Shown: piece after piece, positions 1 to 8,056 of the stretch
Numbering within the stretch: position 1 is the first letter of the stretch
Layout of the letters: every line of letters starts with the position of its first letter
NCBI GenBank assembly: GCA_017305935.1
Contig: JAFKJU010000006.1
Coordinates: 186,001 to 250,000, forward strand
DNA length: 64,000 nt
Direction of reading: 5' to 3'
Origin: Hyphomicrobiales bacterium
GTDB taxonomy: Bacteria > Pseudomonadota > Alphaproteobacteria > Rhizobiales > Rhizobiaceae
Program-made: the position numbers and the translations under genes
The notes under the pieces: model-generated
Seen by the model: only the letters and a program-made list of their open reading frames with translations
Told to the model about the DNA's origin: nothing
The model's database searches: none

Positions 1-1040
1 TCCAGTTCGGCCTGGAAATCGACATAATGCGGCAGCTTCAGATGCTCGACGAAGCCGGTCGCCTGCACGTTGTCGCAATGTTCGAGGACGAATTCCTCAT
101 CCTGCGCCGGGGCATTACGCTGCTCACCGAACTCGTCGGCCCGCAGCGCCCGGTCGACGAGGCTGACGGCCATCGCCTTGCGTTCGCTCTGGCCGAAGAC
201 GAGGCCGTAACCGCGCGTGAAGCGCGGCTCGCCATCTGGCCCGCCGCCTTTGCCACCTTTGAATTGCGAGACCATCTGGCATTCGGTGACGCGCACGCTG
301 CCGGCGCGCACGGCAAAGCCCAGTTCCGGCACATCGATCTCGACATCGACCATGCCGATGCGGATTTCGCCGACGAAGGGATGGGTGCGGCCATAGCCGC
401 GCTGGGTGGAATAGCCGAGCGCCAGCAGAAAACCCTCGTCGCCGCGCGCCAAGGCCTGAAGGCGCAGATCGCGCTCGACCGGATAGGCCGTGGCGCTGCG
501 GGTGAGGTCCGCAGGCTCCGCGTCACCCGGCACATCCGGCTCGATCAACCCTTGCCCATCGAGAATATCGGTGACGCGCGGGCAGGCCGTGTCGTCCTCA
601 CGCTCTCGGCGCAGCGGCTCGGCGACCGACACGTCGCCGGCCATGGCCGGGTCGATCAGGCGATGGGTGTAGTCGAAGGTGGGGCCGAGAAGCTGGCCGC
701 CGGGAATATCCTTGAAGGTCGCAGAGACGCGGCGCTCGATGCGCATGGCGTTGGTGTCCAACGGCTTGGCATTGCCGAAACGGCTCAGCGTCGTGCGATA
801 GGCGCGCAGCAGGAAGATTGCCTCGATGAGATCGCCGCGCGCCTGGCGTACCGCCATGGCCGCCAGTTCCGGATCGTAAAGCGAGCCCTCGGCCATCACC
901 CGGTCGACGGCCAGCGACAATTGCGAGGCGATCTGCTCGATACCGAGCGCCGGCACGGACCGGTCGCCACGGCGGCGATCCGCCATCAGCGCATGGGCAT
1001 TTTCGATGGCCTTTTCGCCACCCTTCACCGCAACATACAT
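1..1040 (-). CDS. phnI: C-P lyase core subunit PhnI (3' end cut by window)
   Basis: PhnI is a core subunit of the carbon-phosphorus lyase complex PhnGHIJ, which moves phosphonates onto the ribose of ATP. About 346 residues are visible from ATG at 1040. The N-terminus MYVAVKGGEKAIENAH and the later stretch FTRGYGLVFGQSERKAMA are typical of the family. PhnI is usually about 355-370 residues, so only the last few residues lie outside the window. It follows phnH with a 3-nt gap, which fits the conserved phnGHIJ order. Its identity rests on sequence and on context. Confidence 0.93.
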   Translation of the reverse strand, partial: MYVAVKGGEKAIENAHALMADRRRGDRSVPALGIEQIASQLSLAVDRVMAEGSLYDPELAAMAVRQARGDLIEAIFLLRAYRTTLSRFGNAKPLDTNAMRIERRVSATFKDIPGGQLLGPTFDYTHRLIDPAMAGDVSVAEPLRREREDDTACPRVTDILDGQGLIEPDVPGDAEPADLTRSATAYPVERDLRLQALARGDEGFLLALGYSTQRGYGRTHPFVGEIRIGMVDVEIDVPELGFAVRAGSVRVTECQMVSQFKGGKGGGPDGEPRFTRGYGLVFGQSERKAMAVSLVDRALRADEFGEQRNAPAQDEEFVLEHCDNVQATGFVEHLKLPHYVDFQAEL

Positions 1041-1043
1041 GGA

Positions 1044-1649
1044 TCAGACCTCCGTCAGTCGCGTGGTGCGCGGCAAGGCCGAAACCCGGCTGCCGCAAAC
1101 GAGAAGAATATCGAGCCCCAGCGGATAAAGCGCCGCATTGGCCTGCATCGCCGCCACAAAACCCTCCGGCAGACCACGGGGCGCGATGCGCGCCTGTGTT
1201 TCGATGCCGGGGCCGGTGAGGATCAGCTCCACCCCGCCCTCCAACGCCTCGACCGGCAGCAGAAGCGTCGCCGAGGCATCGGGATAGGAAGAGGTGCCGA
1301 TGGAAAAGCGCCGCCAGTCGGTCACGGCGCTTCCTTTGGCGAGCACGGCGAAAGCGGCCTGTTGCGGATCAGCGATGACCGGCGCGCCGGTCTGGAATTC
1401 GACCCAGGCGCTGGCGGCCTCGGCATCCTCCACCTCGAACCAGACGGGGCTGTCGTAATCGGCAAGCGCTGCAAGGAAAGCGGCGGCGGCCGTCTCCAGC
1501 GGTGCGGGGGCCGAAACCGGCTGGGCCAGATCGACAATCGTGCCCGGCCGCGCCATCGCGTCCATCACCGAACGAAAGACGGCCTGCGCCCCGAAAACCG
1601 GACTTTCGAAGCCGCCCTCATAGGCGGCGGCGTACGTATTGGCCTGCAT
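1044..1649 (-). CDS. phnH: C-P lyase subunit PhnH
   Basis: PhnH is a homodimeric structural subunit of the C-P lyase core complex and works with PhnG, PhnI and PhnJ in phosphonate breakdown. At 201 residues it has the family's usual length. The N-terminus, with GGFESPVFGAQAVFRSVMDA and then MARPG, is characteristic of PhnH. Its ATG overlaps the phnG stop codon by one base (TGATG), and phnI begins 3 nt after its stop, so the three genes should be translationally coupled. Confidence 0.93.
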   Translation of the reverse strand: MQANTYAAAYEGGFESPVFGAQAVFRSVMDAMARPGTIVDLAQPVSAPAPLETAAAAFLAALADYDSPVWFEVEDAEAASAWVEFQTGAPVIADPQQAAFAVLAKGSAVTDWRRFSIGTSSYPDASATLLLPVEALEGGVELILTGPGIETQARIAPRGLPEGFVAAMQANAALYPLGLDILLVCGSRVSALPRTTRLTEV

Positions 1650-2101
1650 CAGTCTTCTCCGCGAACCATGGTGAAGAAATCGACGCGAGTCGCCTCCACC
1701 TCCTCCACCTGCCGGCGGCGCTCCTCGGCTTCCGCTTCCAGCGCCGGGGCAACGAAACGTGTCTCGACGGTCGCCCGCCAGTCGTCGCGCTGAGCAAGCG
1801 CATCGAGGTGGGCGACCATGCGCGCCTTTTCCATATCGCGGCCGAGCAGCACTGCATGGCCGATCTCGCCGCTCTCCAGGCGCACCGTGGCGCGGGTCAC
1901 CGTCGCCTCGCCGAGATTGAAAGGCTGGCCGCCGCCGCCGATGCGACCGCGCAGCATGACCATGCCGATTTCCGGGCCGCGCACCGGCAAGGCCTGCGGC
2001 ATGGTGGCGGAGAGCGCCTCATAGGCCTGCGCCAGCGGCCGGGTCGCGGCGGTCAGCAGAGCGTCGAGCACGCGTTTTCGATCCGGGATGGTTGCCTGCA
2101 T
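1649..2101 (-). CDS. phnG: C-P lyase subunit PhnG
   Basis: PhnG is the small subunit of the C-P lyase core. This copy has 150 residues, the usual size. It carries the family stretch RGPEIGMVMLRGRIGGGGQPFNLGE written here in part: RGPEIGMVMLRGRI followed by a Gly-rich loop and FNLGEATVTR. It is the first gene of the minus-strand phn operon and is divergent from phnF across about 100 bp. That interval holds a candidate PhnF operator, so the operon is probably under PhnF control and, as usual for this pathway, may also respond to phosphate limitation. Confidence 0.93.
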   Translation of the reverse strand: MQATIPDRKRVLDALLTAATRPLAQAYEALSATMPQALPVRGPEIGMVMLRGRIGGGGQPFNLGEATVTRATVRLESGEIGHAVLLGRDMEKARMVAHLDALAQRDDWRATVETRFVAPALEAEAEERRRQVEEVEATRVDFFTMVRGED

Positions 2102-2116
2102 GGGAACAATCTTTAT

Positions 2117-2131
2117 TTGTCTAGTTGTCTA
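2117..2131. promoter_or_regulatory. Direct repeat of TTGTCTA, candidate PhnF operator
   Basis: TTGTCTA occurs at 2117-2123 and again at 2125-2131, one helical-face step of 8 bp apart, followed by ATAC. It lies between the divergent phnG and phnF genes, immediately upstream of the phnG start. GntR/HutC regulators often bind TNTNTAnACAA-like sites near their own promoter. Assignment to PhnF is inference from position. Confidence 0.4.
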
Positions 2132-2203
2132 TACATTTGATCTGATCTAGGTTTTAACACCGAGGCCATGACGGCTTGATGACAAAGTTCGAAGGTTGAA
2201 GAC

Positions 2204-2944
2204 ATGAGCCCTGAAACAGACGGCATCGCGCTCTGGCGGCGCGTCGCCGACGATATTCGCAGCGCCATCCATGACGGCAGCATCACTGCCGCCCTGCCGC
2301 CGGAAACCGATCTCGCCAGCCGCTTCGGCGTCAACCGCCATACCGTGCGCCGGGCGATTGCGGCGCTCGCCGCGGAGGGGCTGGTGCGGGCCGAGCGCGG
2401 GCGCGGCACCTTCGTCAACGCCGCGCGTCCACGCATCGTCTATCCCATCGGCGCGCGCACGCGCTTTTCGGAAAGCATGGTGAAACAGTCGCTGGAGCCG
2501 TCGGGCCGCCTGATCCGGGCCGAGCGCGTGGCGGCCGATGCGACCATGGCCGAGCTTCTCGATTGCCGGCCGGGCGCCGCCCTGCACCGGCTGGAAAGCC
2601 TCGCCGTCGTCGAGGGCGTGCCCTTGTCGCGCTCGGTGTCGCATTTTTCGGCCGAGCGTTTTCCCGGCATCATCGATGCCTATGCCGAGACCGGCTCGAT
2701 CACCGAGGCGCTGAAGCGCGAGGGCCTGTCGGATTATCGCCGCCGCCAGACGCGGCTGACTGCCGAGCGTGTCTCGATGAAGGACGCCGTCCTGCTGAGC
2801 TGCCCGTCCGACGCCATCGTCTTGATTAGCCGCGCCGTCGACGAAGATCTGGAGGGCTGCCCGGTGCAGGTCATCCGCACCAAATTCCTCGCCGACCGGA
2901 TGGAACTGGTGCTGGAAAACACGACGACTGCCGCAAGCCGCTGA
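2204..2944 (+). CDS. phnF: Phosphonate operon regulator PhnF, GntR/HutC family
   Basis: The protein has 246 residues. An N-terminal winged helix (about residues 8-75, with FGVNRHTVRRAIAALAAEG as the recognition helix region and RGRGTFV as the wing) is followed by a UTRA effector domain (about 95-240, with LHRLESLAVVEGVPLSRS). This is the HutC/PhnF architecture. It is divergent from phnGHI, as in most phn loci, and probably represses them until phosphonate or phosphate signals release it. The start was chosen at the ATG after TTGAAGAC; no stronger alternative is seen. Confidence 0.9.
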   Translation: MSPETDGIALWRRVADDIRSAIHDGSITAALPPETDLASRFGVNRHTVRRAIAALAAEGLVRAERGRGTFVNAARPRIVYPIGARTRFSESMVKQSLEPSGRLIRAERVAADATMAELLDCRPGAALHRLESLAVVEGVPLSRSVSHFSAERFPGIIDAYAETGSITEALKREGLSDYRRRQTRLTAERVSMKDAVLLSCPSDAIVLISRAVDEDLEGCPVQVIRTKFLADRMELVLENTTTAASR

Positions 2945-3229
2945 CCGGTGGCGCAATGCGGTCGCCAATGTCATGGCGAAATGATGGCACCATCAAAACA
3001 AATGGAATATTTTCCTCAGTATCCTCATTCTATATACTGAAAATGGCTATTTTTCGGCTTAGCCCTTTCGAATTAAAAGCATAATCTTTCACAAAAATGC
3101 TTTATTCGGGATGAAATTACCCCTTCGCTTGTGGCCGCCCGATGCAGCGGCGGCCTCGCCCGGAAGCGCATGGCGTGCCGTCCGCATCGACACGCCATGC
3201 CGCCGGGCATCTGCAAAAGGGGGATTGCC

Positions 3230-3709
3230 ATGCGTCCTGTTCTTTCGATTGCCTTGACCTGCCTGCTCACCCTGTCCTTCCTCGCCACCGGCGAAGCCCG
3301 GGAGAAGCGGCGCAAGGCCAGACTGCCCACGCACAGTGTTTCGCTTGCCTATGCGACCCAGACCGTCAGCGTCCGCACCGGCTGTTTTTCACCGCGCCTG
3401 CAAAGCATTCTCGCCCATATCGGTGCGCGCACCGACCGCCGTCCGCTGGTGACCTCGGGCCATCGGCCGCGCTCGGCGCGCAGCGGCTCGCTGCATCGTA
3501 CCTGCCAGGCGGCCGATATCCGCGTGCCCGGCGTTTCCGAGCGGTCGATCATCGCAGCCGCGCTTTCGGCGCCCGGCATCGGCGGCGTCGGGCGATATTG
3601 CAACGGCATCATCCATGTCGATACCGGCGCGCGCCGTAACTGGGCCTATTGCGGCAAAGCCAAGGGCGGCTTGCTCAGCGCCGGTCGGCATGTCGCGCGG
3701 CAAGGCTGA
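3230..3709 (+). CDS. Secreted M15-family-like peptidase (YcbK/DUF882-type)
   Basis: The 159-residue product starts at ATG 3230, which gives a clear signal peptide (MRPVLSIALTCLLTLSFLAT, cleavage near GEA). The open frame extends upstream, but that part is not secretory. Residues typical of the peptidase M15 D-Ala-D-Ala carboxypeptidase fold are visible: SGHR near residue 77, an H-x6-D pattern in LHRTCQAADI, and IIHVDTG near 135. These would supply the zinc ligands. A periplasmic role in peptidoglycan trimming is likely from the family, but the substrate is not known. It is a single gene, convergent with the downstream reductase. Confidence 0.75.
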   Translation: MRPVLSIALTCLLTLSFLATGEAREKRRKARLPTHSVSLAYATQTVSVRTGCFSPRLQSILAHIGARTDRRPLVTSGHRPRSARSGSLHRTCQAADIRVPGVSERSIIAAALSAPGIGGVGRYCNGIIHVDTGARRNWAYCGKAKGGLLSAGRHVARQG

Positions 3710-3729
3710 GGCCTTTCCATCCGCGCGCT

Positions 3730-4227
3730 TCAGCCCCAGGGGTCGCTTGCCGCGACATAGAGCGCGGCAAGCGCCTCGAAGCCCTGCTGATCTTCATTGG
3801 TGAAGCGGCCGGGCAGCGGGCTGTCCAGATCGAGCACGCCGAAGACGGCGCCATCGCGGATCAACGGCACCACGAGTTCCGAGCGCGAGGCGGAATCGCA
3901 GGCGATATGGCCGGGAAAGGCATGAACATCCGGCACCAGCAGGCTGCGGCCCTTAGCCACCGCGCCGCCGCACACGCCCTTGCCGACGGGAATGCGCACG
4001 CAGGCGACCTTGCCCTGGAAGGGGCCGAGCACCAGTTCACTTGGCGTCTTCAGGAAATAGAAGCCGGTCCAGTTGAGATCCGGCACGGCGTCATGGATCA
4101 GCGCCGAGAGATTGGCGGCATTGGCGATGGCGTCGCGCTCGCCCTGCAACAGGCCGCCGGCCTGGGCAAGTAGTTCGCGATAAAAGCCGGCCTTGTCACC
4201 GGCTTCGATTTTCTGGGCTACAAACAT
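3730..4227 (-). CDS. msrC: Free methionine-(R)-sulfoxide reductase, GAF domain
   Basis: This 165-residue single-GAF protein matches the fRMsr family, which reduces free Met-R-sulfoxide in the cytoplasm using thioredoxin. Three cysteines, Cys76, Cys86 and Cys110, have spacings of 10 and 24, the same as Cys84/94/118 of the E. coli enzyme; Cys110 sits in the conserved HIACDSASRSE segment. NWTGFYFL and GVLDLDSP are also family hallmarks. It is monocistronic and convergent with the M15-like gene. Confidence in function is high because the cysteine pattern is intact. Confidence 0.9.
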   Translation of the reverse strand: MFVAQKIEAGDKAGFYRELLAQAGGLLQGERDAIANAANLSALIHDAVPDLNWTGFYFLKTPSELVLGPFQGKVACVRIPVGKGVCGGAVAKGRSLLVPDVHAFPGHIACDSASRSELVVPLIRDGAVFGVLDLDSPLPGRFTNEDQQGFEALAALYVAASDPWG

Positions 4228-4306
4228 GGCCGTCCTCGATTTTTGCCGATCATAGCCGGTCGGGACCGCTGGCGAAACCGCGTTCCGCGCCTTCGCTGGA
4301 CATGCT

Positions 4307-4813
4307 TTACTTCCGCTGTAAGGCGATATTGCTGGTGACGACGGTCTTTCCGGATGCAGGGTCGCGGTCGGTGATCGTCAAGGTCAGGCCGCGCTGGCCG
4401 ACGCGGTTGACGAGCAGGGTGGCGTCACGGTCGCCGTTGAGCGGCTTGGCCCAGCGGATCGCCAGCCGCAGGGCATTGCCGCGCCGGGTGCCGGAAAGCG
4501 CGGCCGGGCCGGAGCGGGCGCCGGTATAGGTGCCGCTGTAGCGCGTGCCCGATACCTTGAGATCGGCACCGACACTGCGCGAGACCAGCACCAGTCCCCG
4601 GCAGCGGCCGTTCAGCGAGAGGGTGGTGGCCGAAGAGGTGGCATTGAACGTGCAGTTCACCTTGATCGTGCTCGAATTGGTGCGCAGCCGCACCGTTCCC
4701 TGCCCGCTATAGGCCCCCTGCAACCCCTTCAGAAAATCGCCCTCGCCGGCGGCATGCGAGACGCCGGGAACGGCCAGGAACATGAGCGGGATCAGGACGG
4801 CGAATCTGGGCAT
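4307..4813 (-). CDS. Secreted protein of unknown function
   Basis: I do not recognise this family. The 168-residue product starts at ATG 4813, where MPRFAVLIPLMFLAVPGVSH forms a signal peptide with cleavage near AAGEGD. The mature part has short beta-rich segments with alternating hydrophobic residues (GTVRLRTN, TTLSLNGRCRG, LTLTITDRD) and two cysteines (in KVNCTF and NGRCRG) that could form a disulfide. An upstream in-frame extension to 4957 is less likely because it would bury the signal peptide. A GGAAC-N18-TT promoter match ends 35 nt upstream of the start, which suggests general-stress control in the envelope. Confidence 0.75.
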   Translation of the reverse strand: MPRFAVLIPLMFLAVPGVSHAAGEGDFLKGLQGAYSGQGTVRLRTNSSTIKVNCTFNATSSATTLSLNGRCRGLVLVSRSVGADLKVSGTRYSGTYTGARSGPAALSGTRRGNALRLAIRWAKPLNGDRDATLLVNRVGQRGLTLTITDRDPASGKTVVTSNIALQRK

Positions 4814-4847
4814 TTTCGGCTCCGCGCGATAGGGTTCATCGTCATCG

Positions 4848-4872
4848 AACGCGGCGGCGGGAGTGAAGTTCC
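4848..4872 (-). promoter_or_regulatory. EcfG/RpoE2-type stress promoter
   Basis: On the minus strand GGAAC (4872-4868) is followed after exactly 18 nt by TT (4849-4848), preceded by CG, so it reads GGAAC-N16-cgTT. This matches the alphaproteobacterial RpoE2/EcfG consensus GGAAC-N18/19-TT. It sits 35 nt before the start of the secreted unknown protein at 4813. The function is inferred from consensus and position. Confidence 0.6.
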
Positions 4873-5094
4873 CTTGGAAGCACCCGTCGCTGCAGCCTCG
4901 TTGCTTGTGGCAAGCGGCGCGGCATATCCCCCTTCTCCCGCGAGGGAACCGTTGCAAGCGGCTGATTTCTTGATGGTGTCCCGATCGCAGCCATAGCCTT
5001 GCACAGCTTTCCTGTTTAGAGGGCGGTCAGGTGTGGATTGTGGGGATGTTCAGCGGATGTCGGGCACAGTTTGCTTGTCGGCTCAGATGGTCAG

Positions 5095-5582
5095 CGTTAC
5101 CCGGCGGCGCGTGGCGGATGCGCCGCAGCAGCAGTCTCAATGCGCGCCGCATCCAAGCATCGTGCCGTGCCGCAAGGATCAACCCGGCCGCATAGAGCTG
5201 CCGTTCGGGTTCGCAAAACAGCTTCATCAACACGCCCTGTCCACCAACCGGTTGCAAAAGCGACACAGCGTCGTGTGATCGGCACCGCCTTCTCAAGGCC
5301 AAACCCGCAGAACCGGCGGTACGACAGACGGTCGTAAAGCGCCCCCGCCAATTCCAGTTCGGAAAGCCGTAGAGCCGTTGCAAGAGCAGTGCCTTGAACA
5401 GCATTCACCGGCGTATAGGCTGGGCGCCGCGTTTCGCTCTTGCATGCAAGCGGCTCGAGAACCTTCTCGAAGCGATACCGCTTCACCATCCAGGACAGCT
5501 TGCCAAGGTGATCCGAGTCCACACGAGCCGTCAGAAGCGCATCCGCGAAACTGAACTGAGCCTCCTTCTTCCGCTCGACCAT
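5095..5582 (-). pseudogene. Decayed IS5-family transposase fragment
   Basis: From ATG 5582 the minus strand encodes MVERKKEAQFSFADALL and then LYDRLSYRRFCGFGLEKAVP, the N-terminal part of an IS5-type transposase. After VP the frame shifts: the family continuation DHTTLCRF is found in the next frame, then a stop, then KLFCEPERQLYAAGLIL in a third frame, and LDAARIETAAAAHPPRAAG back in the first frame near 5100. The DDE catalytic core downstream is missing. Frameshifts and truncation make it inactive. No terminal inverted repeats or target duplication could be assigned, so only a relic of the element is called. Confidence 0.75.
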
Positions 5583-5647
5583 CGCAATCCCTCCGCCAAC
5601 ACAGGGAAGAAGGCGGGCGACGTCTCCTTTCACAGGCGATTTCCCGC

Positions 5648-6226
5648 CTACCGCCCGGCGACGATGTCGTCCGTGCTGAGGATGTCGATCTGCTCCGGCA
5701 GGCGGGCGAGGATGTGGTCGAGGGTGGCGCGGTGGGCAATGGGGTCGGAGCTGCCGACAGCATCGGACACCACGACGGCATGGAAGCCGGCATCGACGGC
5801 GTCGAAGACGCTGGCGAGCACGCAGACATCGGTCTCGACACCGCTGAACACCAGCCGCTCGACGCCCTGCGCCCGCAGGCGCTCGGCAAAGCCCGGCGCC
5901 TTGAACACCGAATAGGTGAATTTCTCCACCTGCACTTCCGGCGCGGCGAGCGCGGCCAGCGGCGCGACGAGATCCTGGCAGGCCGGATCGACGGCCGATC
6001 CGGTGAGCATCGACCATCGCCGGTAATAGGCCTGCCAGCGGCCCGGCGCGTGATCCGGCGTCTCCGGCAGCATGAACTTGGCAAACAGCGTCCGCGCCTC
6101 AAAGGCCGCGCACAGGCGCAGCACGTTCGGCAGGATGTCGTGGAGGGACGGAGTATGCCAGACCGTGTCCTCCGCGAAGAGCCGCTGCATGTCGATGACC
6201 ACATGCATCGTCCGGCCGTCGTTCAC
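5648..6226 (-). CDS. Cysteine hydrolase, isochorismatase-like family
   Basis: The protein has 192 residues with the family's Asp-Lys-Cys triad visible: D12 in VIDMQ, K102 in EKFTYSVF and C135 in ETDVCVLAS. Members hydrolyse amides such as nicotinamide, N-carbamoyl compounds or ureidoacrylate. The GTG start at 6226 overlaps the ATPase stop codon (GTGA) and has GGAGG 8 nt upstream; ATG at 6208 is the alternative. It is the last gene of the PotDBCA-type transporter operon, so it probably cleaves the imported compound or an early product. The substrate is not predictable. Confidence 0.85.
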   Translation of the reverse strand: MNDGRTMHVVIDMQRLFAEDTVWHTPSLHDILPNVLRLCAAFEARTLFAKFMLPETPDHAPGRWQAYYRRWSMLTGSAVDPACQDLVAPLAALAAPEVQVEKFTYSVFKAPGFAERLRAQGVERLVFSGVETDVCVLASVFDAVDAGFHAVVVSDAVGSSDPIAHRATLDHILARLPEQIDILSTDDIVAGR

Positions 6227-7290
6227 GCCGCGTCCTCCATCGGGATCGTATGGGCGGGCTGCCAGACAAGCGAGACGTCGCTGCCCTCGGCATGGATCGC
6301 GCCGGTGCTGTTCTGGGCGAAGATTTTAAGCGCCGTGCTGTCGCTGGCGGTCAGCGCATAGGTGAGCGCCGGCCCGGCATAGATGACATGGTCGATGCGG
6401 GCGGAGAGGCGGTTTTCCGCGCCGTCGCCCGCCTTACCGGCTGCGTCGATGCGCATCTTTTCCGGCCGCACCGCGACCATAGCCGCCGCGCCCGTCGCCG
6501 GCAGGGGCGCGCCGGTGCGGATGAGCGTGCCGTCGGAGAGCCGCAAGGCCCCATCGACAACCGTGCCTTTCAGGAAATTGGTGTCGCCGAGGAATTCGGC
6601 GGCGAAGCGGGTCTTCGGCTGCTCGTAAACCTCGGCCGGCGGTCCCATCTGCACGATGCGGCCCCGGTCGAGAATGGCGACCTTGTCGGAGAGCGCCAGC
6701 GCCTCCTCCTGGTCGTGGGTGACGAAGATGGTGGTCAGGCCGGTCTCGCGCTGGATGCGCTTCAGTTCCACCTGCATTTCCTGGCGCAGGCGGCGGTCGA
6801 GCGCCGAGAGCGGCTCGTCGAGCAACAGCACGCTCGGCTGGATGACCACGGCGCGGGCCAGCGCCACGCGCTGCTGCTGGCCGCCGGAAAGCTGTTTCGG
6901 GCGGCGCTCGCCGAAGCCGGGAAGCCGCACCATCTCGAGCGCCCGGTCCACCAGCTTGCGGGCCTCGGCGCCGCGAATGCCGCGCCGGGCAAGGCCGAAG
7001 GCGACGTTCTGCGCCACCGTCATATGCGGAAACAGTGCGTAGGACTGGAAGACCATGCCGATATTGCGGGCATAAACAGGCGTATCGGTGACGTCGGCGC
7101 CGCCGATGGCCACCTTGCCGCTGTCGGGGGTGATGAAGCCGGCGACGATGCGCAGCAGCGTCGTCTTGCCCGAACCCGAGGGCCCGAGCAGGCTGGTGAA
7201 CGAGCCCTCGGCGAAATGGGTGGTGATGTCGGCCAGAACCGGCGTCTGGCCGTAGGTCTTGGCGACGGAAGTGATATCAACGTTTGTCAC
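6223..7290 (-). CDS. ABC importer ATPase, PotA-like
   Basis: The 355-residue ATPase energises the importer encoded upstream. Walker A (GPSGSGKTT), the signature LSGGQQQRVALARA, Walker B with LLLDEPLSALD and a switch His in FVTHDQEEAL are intact. A C-terminal TOBE-like domain follows (about 265-355). The GTG at 7290 is chosen because GGAGG lies 7 nt upstream and the start overlaps the permease stop by 14 nt; the frame opens further upstream without a better site. By family it belongs to the spermidine/putrescine-type (POPT) importers, though the substrate is unproven. Confidence 0.88.
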   Translation of the reverse strand: MTNVDITSVAKTYGQTPVLADITTHFAEGSFTSLLGPSGSGKTTLLRIVAGFITPDSGKVAIGGADVTDTPVYARNIGMVFQSYALFPHMTVAQNVAFGLARRGIRGAEARKLVDRALEMVRLPGFGERRPKQLSGGQQQRVALARAVVIQPSVLLLDEPLSALDRRLRQEMQVELKRIQRETGLTTIFVTHDQEEALALSDKVAILDRGRIVQMGPPAEVYEQPKTRFAAEFLGDTNFLKGTVVDGALRLSDGTLIRTGAPLPATGAAAMVAVRPEKMRIDAAGKAGDGAENRLSARIDHVIYAGPALTYALTASDSTALKIFAQNSTGAIHAEGSDVSLVWQPAHTIPMEDAA

Positions 7291-8056
7291 GGCTGCCTCC
7301 GGGGCGGGCAAAGATCGCAAAGACGACGATGACGCTCATCGAGCCGAGAAGCAGGATGGTGGAGATGGCGTTGATCTCCGGCGTGAAGCCTTTGCGGATT
7401 GCCGAATAGATTTGCACCGGCAGCGTCGCGAAGCCGGGCGTCGACAGAAAGTAGGAGATGACGAACTGGTCGAGCGACACCGCGAAGGCGAACAGCGCCG
7501 CCCCAAGAATGCTGGGCGCCAGAAGCGGCAGCGTCACCGCGAAGAAGGCGTGCAGCGGCGTCGAGCCGAGGCTGACGGCGGCCTCCTCCAGATCGGAGCG
7601 GATGGTCTTGAGCCCGGTGCCGACGACCAGCACGACATAGGGAATGGCGAGCGCCACATGGCCGATCAGCAGCGCATGCATCCCGCGCCCGATACCGGTC
7701 CAGAAGAAGAAGACCAGCATGGCCGTGCCGGTGATCAGCCAGGGAATGGCGATCGGCGGCAGCAGCAGCAATTGCAGCAGCGTGCGCCCGCGCACCGCGT
7801 GCCGGTCCAGTGCGACGGCGGCCATGGTGCCGGCCAGCGTCGCGATCACCGCCGTGATCAGCGCGATCACCACCGAATTGACGCCGGCGGAAATCAGCTG
7901 ACCGTTGCCCGATAGCGCCTCGTACCAGCGGGTAGAGAAGCGGAAAGGCAGTTCATAGAGTGCCGACTCGTTGAAGCCCATCGCCATCATCACCACGATG
8001 GGCAGATAGAGGAAGACGAGGATCGCCAGGAGATAGAAGCGGGCCAGCGCCGTCAT
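7277..8056 (-). CDS. ABC importer permease, PotC-like
   Basis: This inner-membrane subunit has 259 residues and about six hydrophobic segments, beginning with FYLLAILVFLYLPIVVMMAMGF. It contains the binding-protein-dependent transport EAA loop (LEEAAVSLGSTPLHAFFAVTLP), where the ATPase docks. ATG 8056 overlaps the stop codon of the preceding permease (ATGA), so the two are coupled. The ORF is open upstream, but that part is the shadow of the other permease. It pairs with the PotB-like subunit to form the pore. Confidence 0.88.
   Translation of the reverse strand: MTALARFYLLAILVFLYLPIVVMMAMGFNESALYELPFRFSTRWYEALSGNGQLISAGVNSVVIALITAVIATLAGTMAAVALDRHAVRGRTLLQLLLLPPIAIPWLITGTAMLVFFFWTGIGRGMHALLIGHVALAIPYVVLVVGTGLKTIRSDLEEAAVSLGSTPLHAFFAVTLPLLAPSILGAALFAFAVSLDQFVISYFLSTPGFATLPVQIYSAIRKGFTPEINAISTILLLGSMSVIVVFAIFARPGGSRDKR

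Noticed and set aside
3133-3155. Short GGCCGCC/GGCGGCC hairpin before the M15-like peptidase
   Set aside because: It has a 9-nt loop and no T-run, and such GC-rich pairs are common by chance here.
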